A model generated the notes under the pieces. That model saw only the letters and a program-made list of their open reading frames with translations. It did not search any database and had not been told where the DNA came from. A stretch of DNA of 64,000 nt, taken from NCBI GenBank assembly GCA_902581285.1, contig CACHNP010000002.1, forward strand, positions 1 to 64,000. Direction: 5' to 3'. Source of the stretch: an uncultured Gammaproteobacteria bacterium (lineage in GTDB: Bacteria; Pseudomonadota; Gammaproteobacteria; Coxiellales; Coxiellaceae). The translations under genes and the position numbers were made by a program. The first letter of the stretch is position 1. Every line of letters starts with the position of its first letter. Positions 37,246 through 46,461 of this stretch are shown here, in pieces.

Positions 37246-37371
37246 AATAAACAGCCTCAATGCACGTCTATCATAATTGTGAAATGCATCTTATTCAAGT
37301 GTTGATTTTTTATCCGCGTGTTTTTGTTTCAGGTAAACTGCCAACTTAAATGAGTGTGCTATTTGAGTTTA

Positions 37372-40300
37372 TTAGAAAAATGAGTGATAAATTTCAGCTT
37401 GACTCGGGCTTCTGCGTAATTTGGTTGCGTCTTCACTGTGGAATTGTTGTGAGCTTTCAATTCCTGGGCTTTTTTGTGACTCTCTATGTAATTGAATCAA
37501 AGTGTACTTAAGGCAGCTTAGGTGGACATTGGGTATCTGGTTTGATGCTGTAGTAACTAGCCTAATAATATTGGACTGTTCACACAGTTTTGTCATCTCT
37601 GCAATGAGCATCCACTGATTGCTTTGAGTGATTAGAGTTTTGTTTTTTGGTGGTGTTATAGAGCTGTTAATTTGAATTAGCATGCGTGTTATCGTTGCTG
37701 CTACATCAGTTGAAGGTTGTTTTGTTGATAAGGTTTTATGAATTGTGCTAAATATCATGGCATAGTTTGAAATAATAATATTTATGTCGGTCATGTACGC
37801 TGGATTAGCATTGTTTTTATTAATTAATGATATCAGGTCATTGGTGAATTCACTTACTTTTCTATGAAATTCTTCGTCCAGGTCAATGCCATGTTCGTTA
37901 TCATACATGGTGGCATAAATAAAGGGTATCTGCCATTGAGACTTTGGGGTGAAATCGCGTTTTTTTGTGCTAAGATTCTGTATATGTAAATTGAGATCTG
38001 AAAATAAGACTTCTGATGCTAATGAGATTTGACTTTTGATATTCTCCGCAGTGAGGGTTTCATTAACGGTGTCTTTTAAAGAGTCGTTGATAATTTTTGT
38101 TAACATACTAATTTTATTATTGCAGAGAATGAAGTTCGGATGTTTTGTGCAGAAAGTATCAAATGCTTCTAGCCAAGATAATTCTTCATTTTGTTTCATA
38201 GTAGGTATCATTGACAAAAGTATGTTTTTTGATATTTCTTGAATTCTTGGTTCTGTTTTATATAAGGCGACTGTTGCTTGCGTGGTTGATTTACTATCGG
38301 GTGTGTTGTTGAGTAGGATTTTTCTTATTACATTGTCTATTCCTACTTGCGTTATATCATTTAGTGTTTTAACGATGTTAAATCGAGGTAGCTCCTTCAT
38401 GATTTCTTTTGATAAAATAAGGTCGGCAATAATTGATTGAAGATACGTTGGCAGATTGCTGGTGCTTGATTCTGCTTTTTGTTTTGGTTTTATTTTCTTA
38501 TTAAGTTCATATGAAATCAGGTTAAGAATAGCATAGGTTTGTATTAGGTCATTTCTGTCTTTATCGCCTTTCTTTAAATGGTTTTGAGACAGTGTATCGA
38601 GAATTGCTTTTTTTAATTTCGCTTCGTTTTTTTGGTGCGACGGATTATCTTTTCTTATTTGGCTTAGAAATAATACAATAAGAGCTTCTTTGTCTATTCC
38701 AATTGAATTTAAAGTAATTTTGTATGATATGGCCTTGTTCGTATCTTTTAATGAGTCAGTGATTTCGTTAAATAGCGACTGAATAAAATAATTCTGTACT
38801 TTTAGCCAAAATGAAGAAGTTGGATTTGAGAAGATATTTAGCTTGATTAAGTTTGGTTGTAATTCGAGCATGTCAGTTAATTCAATTAGGCATGACATCC
38901 AATTAGGTGGTGTTATCTCCGCTGGAACTCTTATGTGACTATTGTTAATTAACAAATTCATTATTATTTTGTAGGTTAAGGTAGAGCTAGCTGAAGGGGA
39001 CTTGGTAAAAGTTAAAAGGTTAAATGATAAAGATTTAATGAACTTGTCGATGTTTTTATTCATCAAGTTGAACAAGGTGTCTTCTGTGAAGTAATCATGA
39101 ACCGTACTTTTGATTTCTCTTAATGAAAGTTTGGGGTTAATGTATTTAAACCAGAATAAATGATCTTGTTTGTCTTCATATGAGAGATCTATTTGATTTT
39201 CTATGTGTTTATATTTTAGTGTAATTAGTTCATAGATCGAGTCGGTTAATGGGTGAGGGTCATTAATGAATAAATGCTGTGAATCAGGTGTTTTAATATT
39301 AAGCATAAATAGTAGAATGTGTAGAGTTTGGTTTGATGTGTTTCTGTTGACCATTAGTTTAACTCTTGATAAAAAATCCATTAGAATGCTCGTCTTCATT
39401 TTTATTTCTTCATCGAGAAGTTGTTGATGAAAAAATGATTCTTGGTGATTGATCCATAAATGACTTAATGAGTCTAAGAATTGAATAATTTTATTCCAAT
39501 ATGCTGTTTTTTTATATTGTCTTTTTGTGTTTTTTAAGTCTTCATACTTTATTATTGTCTGAATAACTTCTCTCGTATCTGCGGAGGATTCTGTTAGTAG
39601 AAAGAGGTAGAATTCAGCCAGTAAAAGTTTTAAATCATTGACCGTATTTTTTTTTATTATATTTATTATAGCAGTCTCTTTTAGACCGATTGTCTGAATG
39701 GTCATTAAGTTAGGTAGGCTCGCTGTTTGGGTTAGTAAAATGGTCAGAGCATGCGGATAGAGAGCGCTGCTTGTTTTTGCTTTTAATGTTTTTTTTATGC
39801 AGTGCATGCTGGTTGCTGAATCAAGCCTATCGTCCATGTTAACCCAGCACCAGATTGAGTTTAGTAATTTTGTCTTTTCATCTATATTTTTTTCAGTTAA
39901 TTTGTATTGTATTGGATTGTCAGTGTTGTTTAATATGTCTAGTGCTATATTTGCTTCTTCAGATAAATACAGTAAGCAGCAATATATTCGAATAATGATT
40001 TTACTAACTAGTTCATTGTTGGCACGATTTCTTTTTGTGTTTAATTTTCTCCCATAGGATTTTAAAATTGAGCTAAGATCATATATTGATTTTTTATCTC
40101 TTGTTGAACAATACGACAATAGGTCTTTTTGTAAATTTTTTCTTAGTTCTTTGTTGTCAGTCATATTTTCACTGGGGATAAATATTTGCGTCAAATGGAT
40201 ATACAGTTCTTTATATATAAAGTTGTCGTTTCTGGATACGCGATACATCCAAGGATTGGCTGTATTTTGTTTTTTTGATTTTCTGCAGCTTTCTTTAATC

Positions 40301-40746
40301 TTTCGTACTAGGAGTTGATGTACTTCATACCAGTTTTTTTTTGAATTTTTGACATAAAGGTCAAACATGTCATACATGCCTTGATGCCAATGCCTATTGC
40401 TGTGGATGAGGTGTTTTCTTTGGAGTAGAACATGTCTGTTACTGAGTTGTTGTAACTTTGTTGATTCCTTCGAATAAATAGTTTTTGCTGAGTGATTGCT
40501 TTTACCTTCTGATAATAGGGTGATTTTTCTTATAAATACTTCGTCGTGATTCTGTATGGCTTTTTTAATTTGGTTATCTATTTCGCCTTCTTCCTGACTG
40601 GTTAAAGCTGAGAGTGTTTCGTGAAAAGGTGATATAAGTGTTCTTAAATTAGATTGTATGCGGTTTTTTATTTCACTCGGAGATTGTTGGATTTGTTTAG
40701 GTTTTCTTGGCTGTTTTATGCTCACCTTCTTTTTACTTTTATACAC
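37372..40746 (-). CDS. Giant protein of unknown function (about 1,124 aa)
   Basis: A GTG at 40746 with GAGGG six bases upstream is the best start; the frame extends to another GTG at 40764. The N-terminus is very basic (KSKKKVSIKQPRKPKQ). The rest is a long alpha-helical array rich in Leu, Ile, Asn, Lys and Ser with no membrane segment, signal peptide or recognised domain. The C-terminus is polar and Ser/Glu-rich, ending SQAEIYHSFF, which resembles the unstructured tails of type IV secreted substrates but is not diagnostic. Its size and composition resemble the pair at 1-6 kb. It lies beside two ankyrin genes on the same strand. Confidence 0.75.
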   Translation of the reverse strand: MYKSKKKVSIKQPRKPKQIQQSPSEIKNRIQSNLRTLISPFHETLSALTSQEEGEIDNQIKKAIQNHDEVFIRKITLLSEGKSNHSAKTIYSKESTKLQQLSNRHVLLQRKHLIHSNRHWHQGMYDMFDLYVKNSKKNWYEVHQLLVRKIKESCRKSKKQNTANPWMYRVSRNDNFIYKELYIHLTQIFIPSENMTDNKELRKNLQKDLLSYCSTRDKKSIYDLSSILKSYGRKLNTKRNRANNELVSKIIIRIYCCLLYLSEEANIALDILNNTDNPIQYKLTEKNIDEKTKLLNSIWCWVNMDDRLDSATSMHCIKKTLKAKTSSALYPHALTILLTQTASLPNLMTIQTIGLKETAIINIIKKNTVNDLKLLLAEFYLFLLTESSADTREVIQTIIKYEDLKNTKRQYKKTAYWNKIIQFLDSLSHLWINHQESFFHQQLLDEEIKMKTSILMDFLSRVKLMVNRNTSNQTLHILLFMLNIKTPDSQHLFINDPHPLTDSIYELITLKYKHIENQIDLSYEDKQDHLFWFKYINPKLSLREIKSTVHDYFTEDTLFNLMNKNIDKFIKSLSFNLLTFTKSPSASSTLTYKIIMNLLINNSHIRVPAEITPPNWMSCLIELTDMLELQPNLIKLNIFSNPTSSFWLKVQNYFIQSLFNEITDSLKDTNKAISYKITLNSIGIDKEALIVLFLSQIRKDNPSHQKNEAKLKKAILDTLSQNHLKKGDKDRNDLIQTYAILNLISYELNKKIKPKQKAESSTSNLPTYLQSIIADLILSKEIMKELPRFNIVKTLNDITQVGIDNVIRKILLNNTPDSKSTTQATVALYKTEPRIQEISKNILLSMIPTMKQNEELSWLEAFDTFCTKHPNFILCNNKISMLTKIINDSLKDTVNETLTAENIKSQISLASEVLFSDLNLHIQNLSTKKRDFTPKSQWQIPFIYATMYDNEHGIDLDEEFHRKVSEFTNDLISLINKNNANPAYMTDINIIISNYAMIFSTIHKTLSTKQPSTDVAATITRMLIQINSSITPPKNKTLITQSNQWMLIAEMTKLCEQSNIIRLVTTASNQIPNVHLSCLKYTLIQLHRESQKSPGIESSQQFHSEDATKLRRSPSQAEIYHSFF

Positions 40747-41061
40747 CTTTGACCCTCTTTGCACCTAATCCATAAATCTGCGTAAAAAAGTCTCATTATA
40801 TAGCATACTCGCTAAAAGTTGAGTTAAGTAAGCATTAAATTTTTTTATTGATTTAAACTAAAAGTAATAAAGTGGAAAATTAGTTTAGCTTAATAATAAA
40901 TTAAAAATTTATCATTCTTGATTTATTATATAACGACTCTTGGTGGTAAGGTCTTCTGGTTGTTTTTGTAAGTTATTGTTTATGACTAAATTTATTTGTC
41001 GTTAAATTCAATTTGTTGAGAGGGGTGATCGTAATCATGTATTAGATTTTTCTCTCTTGGT
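40747..41061. other. AT-rich intergenic region
   Basis: These 315 bases separate the giant gene from the ankyrin gene upstream of it. AT content is very high near 40850-40930. I see no ORF, hairpin with T run or RNA gene. It probably contains the promoter of the giant gene. Confidence 0.5.
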
Positions 41062-42192
41062 TTATATTTTTAGCCAAAGAGTGGTTGACTTATTCTTCTC
41101 CTGATTTTGATTTTGATTTTGATTTTGATTTTGATTTTTTTTGTGTCTGTATGCGTAAAGACTCTCTACTGATCCCTGTTTTCTGTAGAGGGTTACAATT
41201 ATATCACACGATAATGCATCAATTTCGTCTCTGGTTAAGTGGGATAAGCCCAATTGATTGATAATGATATCGATTGGCGTCTGATTCTGAGAATTGGTTA
41301 CCTGGAATAAGCCTTGATTGTTTTTATATAAGTAACTCAGGATAGAAAAGCTGCTAGCCAAGTCTACTGACGCTGCATCAAATGCAATATTGAAAAGTGG
41401 ATTGGCTGGATTCAAGTAGAGGTTATTTTTATTTTCAATGACAGAGAGCAAATAAAAAAAAGCCTCATTGTTGCCGTGAATAAGGCTGATGTGGAGTGGG
41501 TCTTTGTTTAGTGAATTTTTCTTTGTTAGCTTCTTTTTGAAATGCTTGTTTATAAAAGCCAGCATTTGTACATTATTTTTATAGGCGGCCATATGTGCGA
41601 TTGATTCTTGATTATCATTCTTTTGGTGTAAAGCCAATTGATTATTTAGTTTGTTTATTCGATTAAGAATATTCGATTTTCCGTAGTAAAATGCAAGTAG
41701 TGTTGCAGTGCTTCCGTGAAGCTCTTGTGGTGTATATTCTGATTTCTTTATTTTGTAGAGTAGTAATTGTTCGTTTTTTTTATACAAAAATTTGAAGCAT
41801 TGAGATGCCCCTAAACGAACTGCATGATGAAGTCGATAAAAACCAGTTTCATCGGGTTGGTCGTCATTGATGCTGTTATATAATGCCTCAGCCACATGTA
41901 TATTATCATGTACAAGAGCTAATGTGAAAAAATCGATGTTTTTATTTCCCTTTTTGTTTGTAGGTGGCGATATTTTTCCTCTGGTTTTATTCCATACGTT
42001 TAACCATTGGTTTAGAAATTCCTTTTGGATGGTGGGTTTCCAGCTGAGAATGGTGTTCATGTCAAATGAGATTGCTGTGTGGAATGATTTAAAAAAATCA
42101 TCTAAGGCTGTACTTCTCATTCTTTTTTTTTCTCTGGGTACTCTAAAATAGTTTGTGCTAGCCGTTAATGCAGTTTTTTCTAAATTTCGCAT
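41062..42192 (-). CDS. Ankyrin-repeat protein with a C-terminal Gln/Asn repeat
   Basis: The 376-residue product has degenerate ankyrin repeats from about residue 85: DNIHVAEALYNSI, GFYRLHHAVRLGASQCFKFLY, SIAHMAAYKNNVQMLAFI and DPLHISLIHGNNEAFFYLL. There is no signal peptide. The tail encodes a run of alternating Asn and Gln from a tandem hexanucleotide. The ATG at 42192 has no strong ribosome binding site. Ankyrin proteins of intracellular bacteria are frequently secreted to bind host proteins. The adjacent gene encodes a second ankyrin protein on the same strand 21 bases upstream, so the two are likely co-transcribed. Confidence 0.85.
   Translation of the reverse strand: MRNLEKTALTASTNYFRVPREKKRMRSTALDDFFKSFHTAISFDMNTILSWKPTIQKEFLNQWLNVWNKTRGKISPPTNKKGNKNIDFFTLALVHDNIHVAEALYNSINDDQPDETGFYRLHHAVRLGASQCFKFLYKKNEQLLLYKIKKSEYTPQELHGSTATLLAFYYGKSNILNRINKLNNQLALHQKNDNQESIAHMAAYKNNVQMLAFINKHFKKKLTKKNSLNKDPLHISLIHGNNEAFFYLLSVIENKNNLYLNPANPLFNIAFDAASVDLASSFSILSYLYKNNQGLFQVTNSQNQTPIDIIINQLGLSHLTRDEIDALSCDIIVTLYRKQGSVESLYAYRHKKNQNQNQNQNQNQEKNKSTTLWLKI
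41103..41138. repeat. Six tandem copies of the hexamer GATTTT
   Basis: Six perfect copies of GATTTT (AAAATC on the coding strand) encode alternating Gln-Asn near the C-terminus of the ankyrin protein. Copy-number change would alter tail length by two residues per unit without breaking the frame. Confidence 0.95.
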
Positions 42193-42213
42193 GGTGTTGT
42201 TACTTTTTTTTAG

Positions 42214-43428
42214 TTAGATTTGGATGCCGCTAAACGGTACTTGTGGTTGAGACGCGGTGGACGATATAAAAGTTTCTCTTAACTCAGAAGTTAAAGTATC
42301 AAATGACCCAATATTTTGCATTAAAAAACCTTCTAGTGTTCCCTTGAGTTTATGTGCGATTTCGTTTGGTTGGTTTGCATAACCTAGGTGTGCTAGCGTC
42401 CTTTCAAATGGCGTCAATCCATGACTGTCTTTCGCAGTAAAAATTCCTTTGTCTCGATAGTGTTTGTAGAGACATCTTAGACACGCTATATGACACATGA
42501 TGAAGGATGCAGATTGTGTTAGATAAAAAGCGATATTTTTGTTCTCATTCTTTGTGTTTAAGTACTCAGTTTGACTCGTCTTATCTGTCATTGATTTGTG
42601 CAAATCGCTTTTGCTTTTTTTTATCGTTAAAAAAGCAATGAATGCAGGTATGTTGTTTTTTTCAATTGCAGTTTCAATTGGTTTTTTCTCTTTGTGAATG
42701 TCATCAAATAGGGCGGCTCTATCTAATCTCCATAAGAGGTTGAAAGTGTGTTTATCCATGCAATCAGCAAGCATGTGTGCAATTGGTTTGCTATCTGGGT
42801 TTGTTTTACTTATAAAGCATTTTGGTTGAATTTTTTCTAGGTAGTCCATGATGTTATGCTGCCTATATTGTACAGCGACATGTACTACCTTTCCGTTGTG
42901 TATTGGTGATGAGGGAAGATTAACTTTTTTTTGTAGTGATCTTTGGTCAAACTCCCTTATTGTTTTTAGCGTTTCTACATGACCATATTTTGCTGCTAGA
43001 TGCGCTATGTTGAGGCCGTCACTGCTGAGTAAGTTAAGTTGACGTATTTCATTGATTGAACCATGTTCTCGAAACGCATTGAGCGCTCTTTCAAACAAGT
43101 GCTTTATAAGTTGATGTTGATTCAATTTTATTGCAAGCTGAATAAACTCTGTAAGTGTGTTATTAAGGCGGGGTTCTTTTGGTATTTTTGTTGTGCTGGG
43201 TGATTCTTTGCTGTTGTTTATCCAGACATTATAAAAATACACTTGTTCATCTTTATTGAGTTTTTTTATTTCGTTGAATGTCAACGCTCTTGATAGTATG
43301 GATTGATTAAAACGTCCTGGCCTATTTTCTGTTAATTGCGATTCTGCTTGTTTTAGTAAGTAATAGTTAAACCCTTTTAGGGTGAATTTGTATTTTTTAA
43401 CTTTTTCTGGCTGACTGATTTTGGGCAT
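42214..43428 (-). CDS. Ankyrin-repeat protein (404 aa)
   Basis: The ATG at 43428 has AAGGA seven bases upstream and is preferred to an upstream in-frame ATT-rich extension to 43470. Ankyrin repeats are visible from about residue 140: GLNIAHLAAKYGHVETLKTI, KVVHVAVQYRQHNIMDYL and PIAHMLADC, then a degenerate IETAIEKNNIPAFIAFL. The N-terminal ~85 residues are basic and non-repeat. The product shares its overall plan with the neighbour downstream (N-terminal basic region, 4-5 repeats, GLTPFE-like segment near the end), suggesting tandem duplication and divergence. A host-directed role is inferred from family behaviour. Confidence 0.85.
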   Translation of the reverse strand: MPKISQPEKVKKYKFTLKGFNYYLLKQAESQLTENRPGRFNQSILSRALTFNEIKKLNKDEQVYFYNVWINNSKESPSTTKIPKEPRLNNTLTEFIQLAIKLNQHQLIKHLFERALNAFREHGSINEIRQLNLLSSDGLNIAHLAAKYGHVETLKTIREFDQRSLQKKVNLPSSPIHNGKVVHVAVQYRQHNIMDYLEKIQPKCFISKTNPDSKPIAHMLADCMDKHTFNLLWRLDRAALFDDIHKEKKPIETAIEKNNIPAFIAFLTIKKSKSDLHKSMTDKTSQTEYLNTKNENKNIAFYLTQSASFIMCHIACLRCLYKHYRDKGIFTAKDSHGLTPFERTLAHLGYANQPNEIAHKLKGTLEGFLMQNIGSFDTLTSELRETFISSTASQPQVPFSGIQI

Positions 43429-43587
43429 CTTCGTCCTTGTTTTTTTTTGTTTTATCTGAATTATTATCAAGCTAACATAGGCTGGTTAAAATAACCAGCT
43501 ATTTAAAATAGGGTGATTCTTCAAGTTCTAGATTTAACTTTTTTTTAATGAATGGTGTTTTTAATGGTTCACGCTGATGATAAGGTT

Positions 43588-43621
43588 CAGCAGACACTTT
43601 CTCACTGGTTGGTGTCTGCTG
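43588..43621. repeat. Perfect 10-bp inverted repeat downstream of rne
   Basis: CAGCAGACAC (43588-43597) and GTGTCTGCTG (43612-43621) form a 10-bp stem with a 14-base loop just beyond the rne stop at 43646. Read from rne there is no T run after the stem, so it may protect the rne 3' end or end transcription by another route. On the plus strand it is followed by TTTAATTTTT. Confidence 0.75.
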
Positions 43622-43645
43622 TTTAATTTTTGCTTGTAAAGAATG

Positions 43646-46090
43646 CTATGACTCTTTGGTTTCTTTCTTTTGAGTCTCTTTTTGAGTTTTTACTTGCTGA
43701 AGTGCTTGACTGTCCCCTGTTTTATTTCTTCTTATGTAAGATGAGGCGGGGGTTCCCGTGTGTGTCTTTTTTTCTGAGGATGGGGTGCTTTCTTTAGTTG
43801 CCAAAGGCTGGCTTGACGCTTTTGGTTCATTGGCAGCCTTGTTAGTGAGCGGTGTTTTTTCCTCTGTTCGTGGCTTGGTCGAAGTGGCCTGCGGTTTTTC
43901 TTCTTGTGTCTTTTTTGGGGTCTTTTTGTCGTTATCTGAGGCTTTCTTTGTTTTCTCAGCTGATTTTATGTTTTTTTCAATTGGCTGTTTTTTTTGATGA
44001 GATTGATTTTTGTTTCTCTGTTGGCCTCTATTACTTCTTTTTGGTGTAGATTGTGCAATGTTACCGTTCGCATCCGCTCTGGTTGCTTGTTTTTCTCTGT
44101 AGTAATCTTCGCTGTTCCCGTCAATGTCTTTTTTATTTTGCTTTACTTTGTTGCCATCTACCTCTTTCTTGTTTGGGGACTTTGTTCTTGTATTTGGTTT
44201 AGGCTTCGTTGTTCTATTTGCTCTTGGCTGAGCTTTGTTTGATTGACTTCTCCTGTCATCGCTATTCTTTTTGGGTTGACTTGGTCTCGATGATTTATTT
44301 GAATTTGATCTACTGGTTCTTCTTTGATTGTTTGTGTCTGTGCCACGAGTATGCTGTGTTCTTCTTTGGTTTGTTTTTGTTGGAGCTGTGAGGTTTTGCT
44401 TTGTATCATGATTGACGCCTAAAATTGCTTCTTTGATACGCTTGATCAAGCTGGGTTCATTTGCTTTTGGTCTTGGTCGAGGTTTGTTTAAGTCTTCTTT
44501 TAAATACTGATTAACAGCAGGTTCTTCTTCCATGGCTGGGCTGCGGTTTTTTTTCGTGTACTCTGTGCGTGGGGTTTTTATTTTCTTGTAGCTTGGAGTT
44601 TGAGTTGATTTGTTGTCTTGTTTAACTATTTTGATCTCAAAATTGGGAGAGAACATGTGTGGGTTCGGAAGCAGTATCACATCAGTTTCGTCTCTTGTTT
44701 GTATTTTATTAAATTGTTCTCTGTGCTCATTTAGTAAATACGTTGCAACGTCTAACGGGAGTTGCAGTTGCAGTGTTGCACCACCTGTTCTGATACTTTT
44801 TTCCTCTAGAGAGCGTAATATAGCTAAGCTGGTGGATTCAATGCTTCGAACACTGCCGCGGCCTTTGCATCGTGGGCAGGTTATTTGAGTGCTTTTGGTG
44901 AGTGAAGCAGATAATCTCTGTCTGGACATTTCCATCAATCCAAATTTTGAGATTCTACCAGTTTGAATTCTGGCTCGGTCAAATTTGAGAGCGTCTCTTA
45001 ATGCGTCTTCTACTTTTCTCTGGTTTGAATTTGATAGCATGTCTATAAAGTCGATAACAATAAGTCCACCGATATCGCGTATTCGGAGCTGTCGTGGGAT
45101 CTCTCTAGCGGCTTCGATGTTAGTATTGAACGCGGTTTCTTCGATACTGCTGCCTTTCGTTGCTCGTGCCGAATTGATATCAATGGTTACTAGAGCCTCC
45201 GTGTGGTCGATAACGATTGAGCCTCCAGACTTGAGTTTAACTTCCCCTGATACCGCCTGTTCAATTTGTTCTTCAATTTGGTATGCAGAGAATAATGGGA
45301 TTGATTGGTTGTAGTGCTTTAGTTTTTTGATGAACTCAGGATTGATTTTTGTTAGATATTGTTTCGCTCTGTCATGCGTAGCGGAGTCATCTATGATGAT
45401 CTGGTCAATGTCTGGTTTTAGGTGGTCTCTTATTGAACGTATCACAACATCGCTTTCTTTGTGTATGAGGTTGACTTGGCTTTGTGTGTCTGTTGCTGCT
45501 TGCTCAACCGCTTCCCAGTACTTAAGGAGGAGGTCTAGATCCCATTGGAGTTCTTCGAGGTTCTTTCCTACACCTGCAGTTCTTATGATGACGCTCATGC
45601 CATCAGGCGTATCTAGTTGTTCAATAATCTCTCTTAGTTGTTCTCTGCTTTCCCCTTCAATACGTCGTGAAATGCCGCCTCCTTTGGGGTTTGTTGGCAT
45701 CAGTACAAGATAGGATCCGGCAAGGCTGATGTAGGTAGTCAGTGCAGCACCTTTGTTACCACGTTCTTCTTTTTCCACTTGGACTAGAATTTCTTGATTG
45801 ATTTTGAGTGCTTTTTTGATATCGATATCATTTATATCCGCATCTTGCTGGTTTAATAAATTCGTTCTTGCTATGTCTTTGATAGGCAAGAAACCGTGAC
45901 GATCACTGCCATAGTCCACAAAAACTGCTCCAAGACTTGGTTCTATGCTGGAGATTCTTCCTTTGTAAATATTGGCTTTCTTTTGGTTTTTGCCCGCTGG
46001 CTCAATGTTTAGATCAATTAGTTGGTTGTTTTTGACTATTGCTACTCTCAGCTCGTCTTGCTGCGAGGCGTTTATTAGCATGTTATTCAT
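43646..46090 (-). CDS. rne: Ribonuclease E
   Basis: RNase E is the main endoribonuclease for mRNA decay and RNA processing. The product (814 aa) starts MNNMLINASQQDELRVAIV. It has the S1 domain with the 5' sensor region (KANIYKGRISSIEPSLGAVFVDYG...RHGFLP). The DNase-I-like catalytic site aspartates lie in VTIDINSARATKG and IVIDFIDML, and the zinc-link CPRCKGRG is near residue 405. After about residue 510 the protein is a low-complexity Lys/Asn/Gln/Thr/Pro tail of about 300 residues. That tail may scaffold a degradosome, but I see no clear enolase- or RhlB-binding motif. It is divergent from rluC as in many gammaproteobacteria, with 371 bases between. Confidence 0.97.
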   Translation of the reverse strand: MNNMLINASQQDELRVAIVKNNQLIDLNIEPAGKNQKKANIYKGRISSIEPSLGAVFVDYGSDRHGFLPIKDIARTNLLNQQDADINDIDIKKALKINQEILVQVEKEERGNKGAALTTYISLAGSYLVLMPTNPKGGGISRRIEGESREQLREIIEQLDTPDGMSVIIRTAGVGKNLEELQWDLDLLLKYWEAVEQAATDTQSQVNLIHKESDVVIRSIRDHLKPDIDQIIIDDSATHDRAKQYLTKINPEFIKKLKHYNQSIPLFSAYQIEEQIEQAVSGEVKLKSGGSIVIDHTEALVTIDINSARATKGSSIEETAFNTNIEAAREIPRQLRIRDIGGLIVIDFIDMLSNSNQRKVEDALRDALKFDRARIQTGRISKFGLMEMSRQRLSASLTKSTQITCPRCKGRGSVRSIESTSLAILRSLEEKSIRTGGATLQLQLPLDVATYLLNEHREQFNKIQTRDETDVILLPNPHMFSPNFEIKIVKQDNKSTQTPSYKKIKTPRTEYTKKNRSPAMEEEPAVNQYLKEDLNKPRPRPKANEPSLIKRIKEAILGVNHDTKQNLTAPTKTNQRRTQHTRGTDTNNQRRTSRSNSNKSSRPSQPKKNSDDRRSQSNKAQPRANRTTKPKPNTRTKSPNKKEVDGNKVKQNKKDIDGNSEDYYREKQATRADANGNIAQSTPKRSNRGQQRNKNQSHQKKQPIEKNIKSAEKTKKASDNDKKTPKKTQEEKPQATSTKPRTEEKTPLTNKAANEPKASSQPLATKESTPSSEKKTHTGTPASSYIRRNKTGDSQALQQVKTQKETQKKETKES

Positions 46091-46461
46091 TTTGTTCGCC
46101 TTTTGTTCAGGCGCGTTATATCAAATTAGCTGTTATTTTAAAAATGTGTTTTTCAGGTTACCCTATGTGACTAATTTTAAAACTGCGTACTCGATGCTCT
46201 TTCAAGAGCGGTATTCTGTATTGTTTGCTTATTTGTTAATTCGCGCATTGTTATTTGCTTCTTGTAGTTATTTTTATCAAAAATCTAAAGTCTTATGCGT
46301 TGCTTTACGATTTTGTTTAATTAGCTGAAATAACTATTAATTTTAAATCTATTGGTTAAAGAAAAACGTCTTTTTTTAACCGTACGCGCCTATAGTAACA
46401 GTAATTCACAATTGCATCAACTCAAAACCGTCTGTAACATGCTTGCTCGATAGCGGTATTT
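46091..46461. other. Divergent rne/rluC intergenic region
   Basis: 371 bases hold the rne 5' leader on one side and the rluC promoter on the other. In E. coli the rne leader folds to sense RNase E activity. I see no clear conserved hairpin here by eye. The region is AT-rich, with TTTTTTTAACCG around 46370. Confidence 0.5.

Noticed and set aside
43758-44409. Hydrophobic reading frames antisense to the low-complexity tail of rne
   Set aside because: Lys/Glu-rich coding sequence gives Phe/Leu/Ser-rich antisense frames; none has a ribosome binding site or a recognisable domain.
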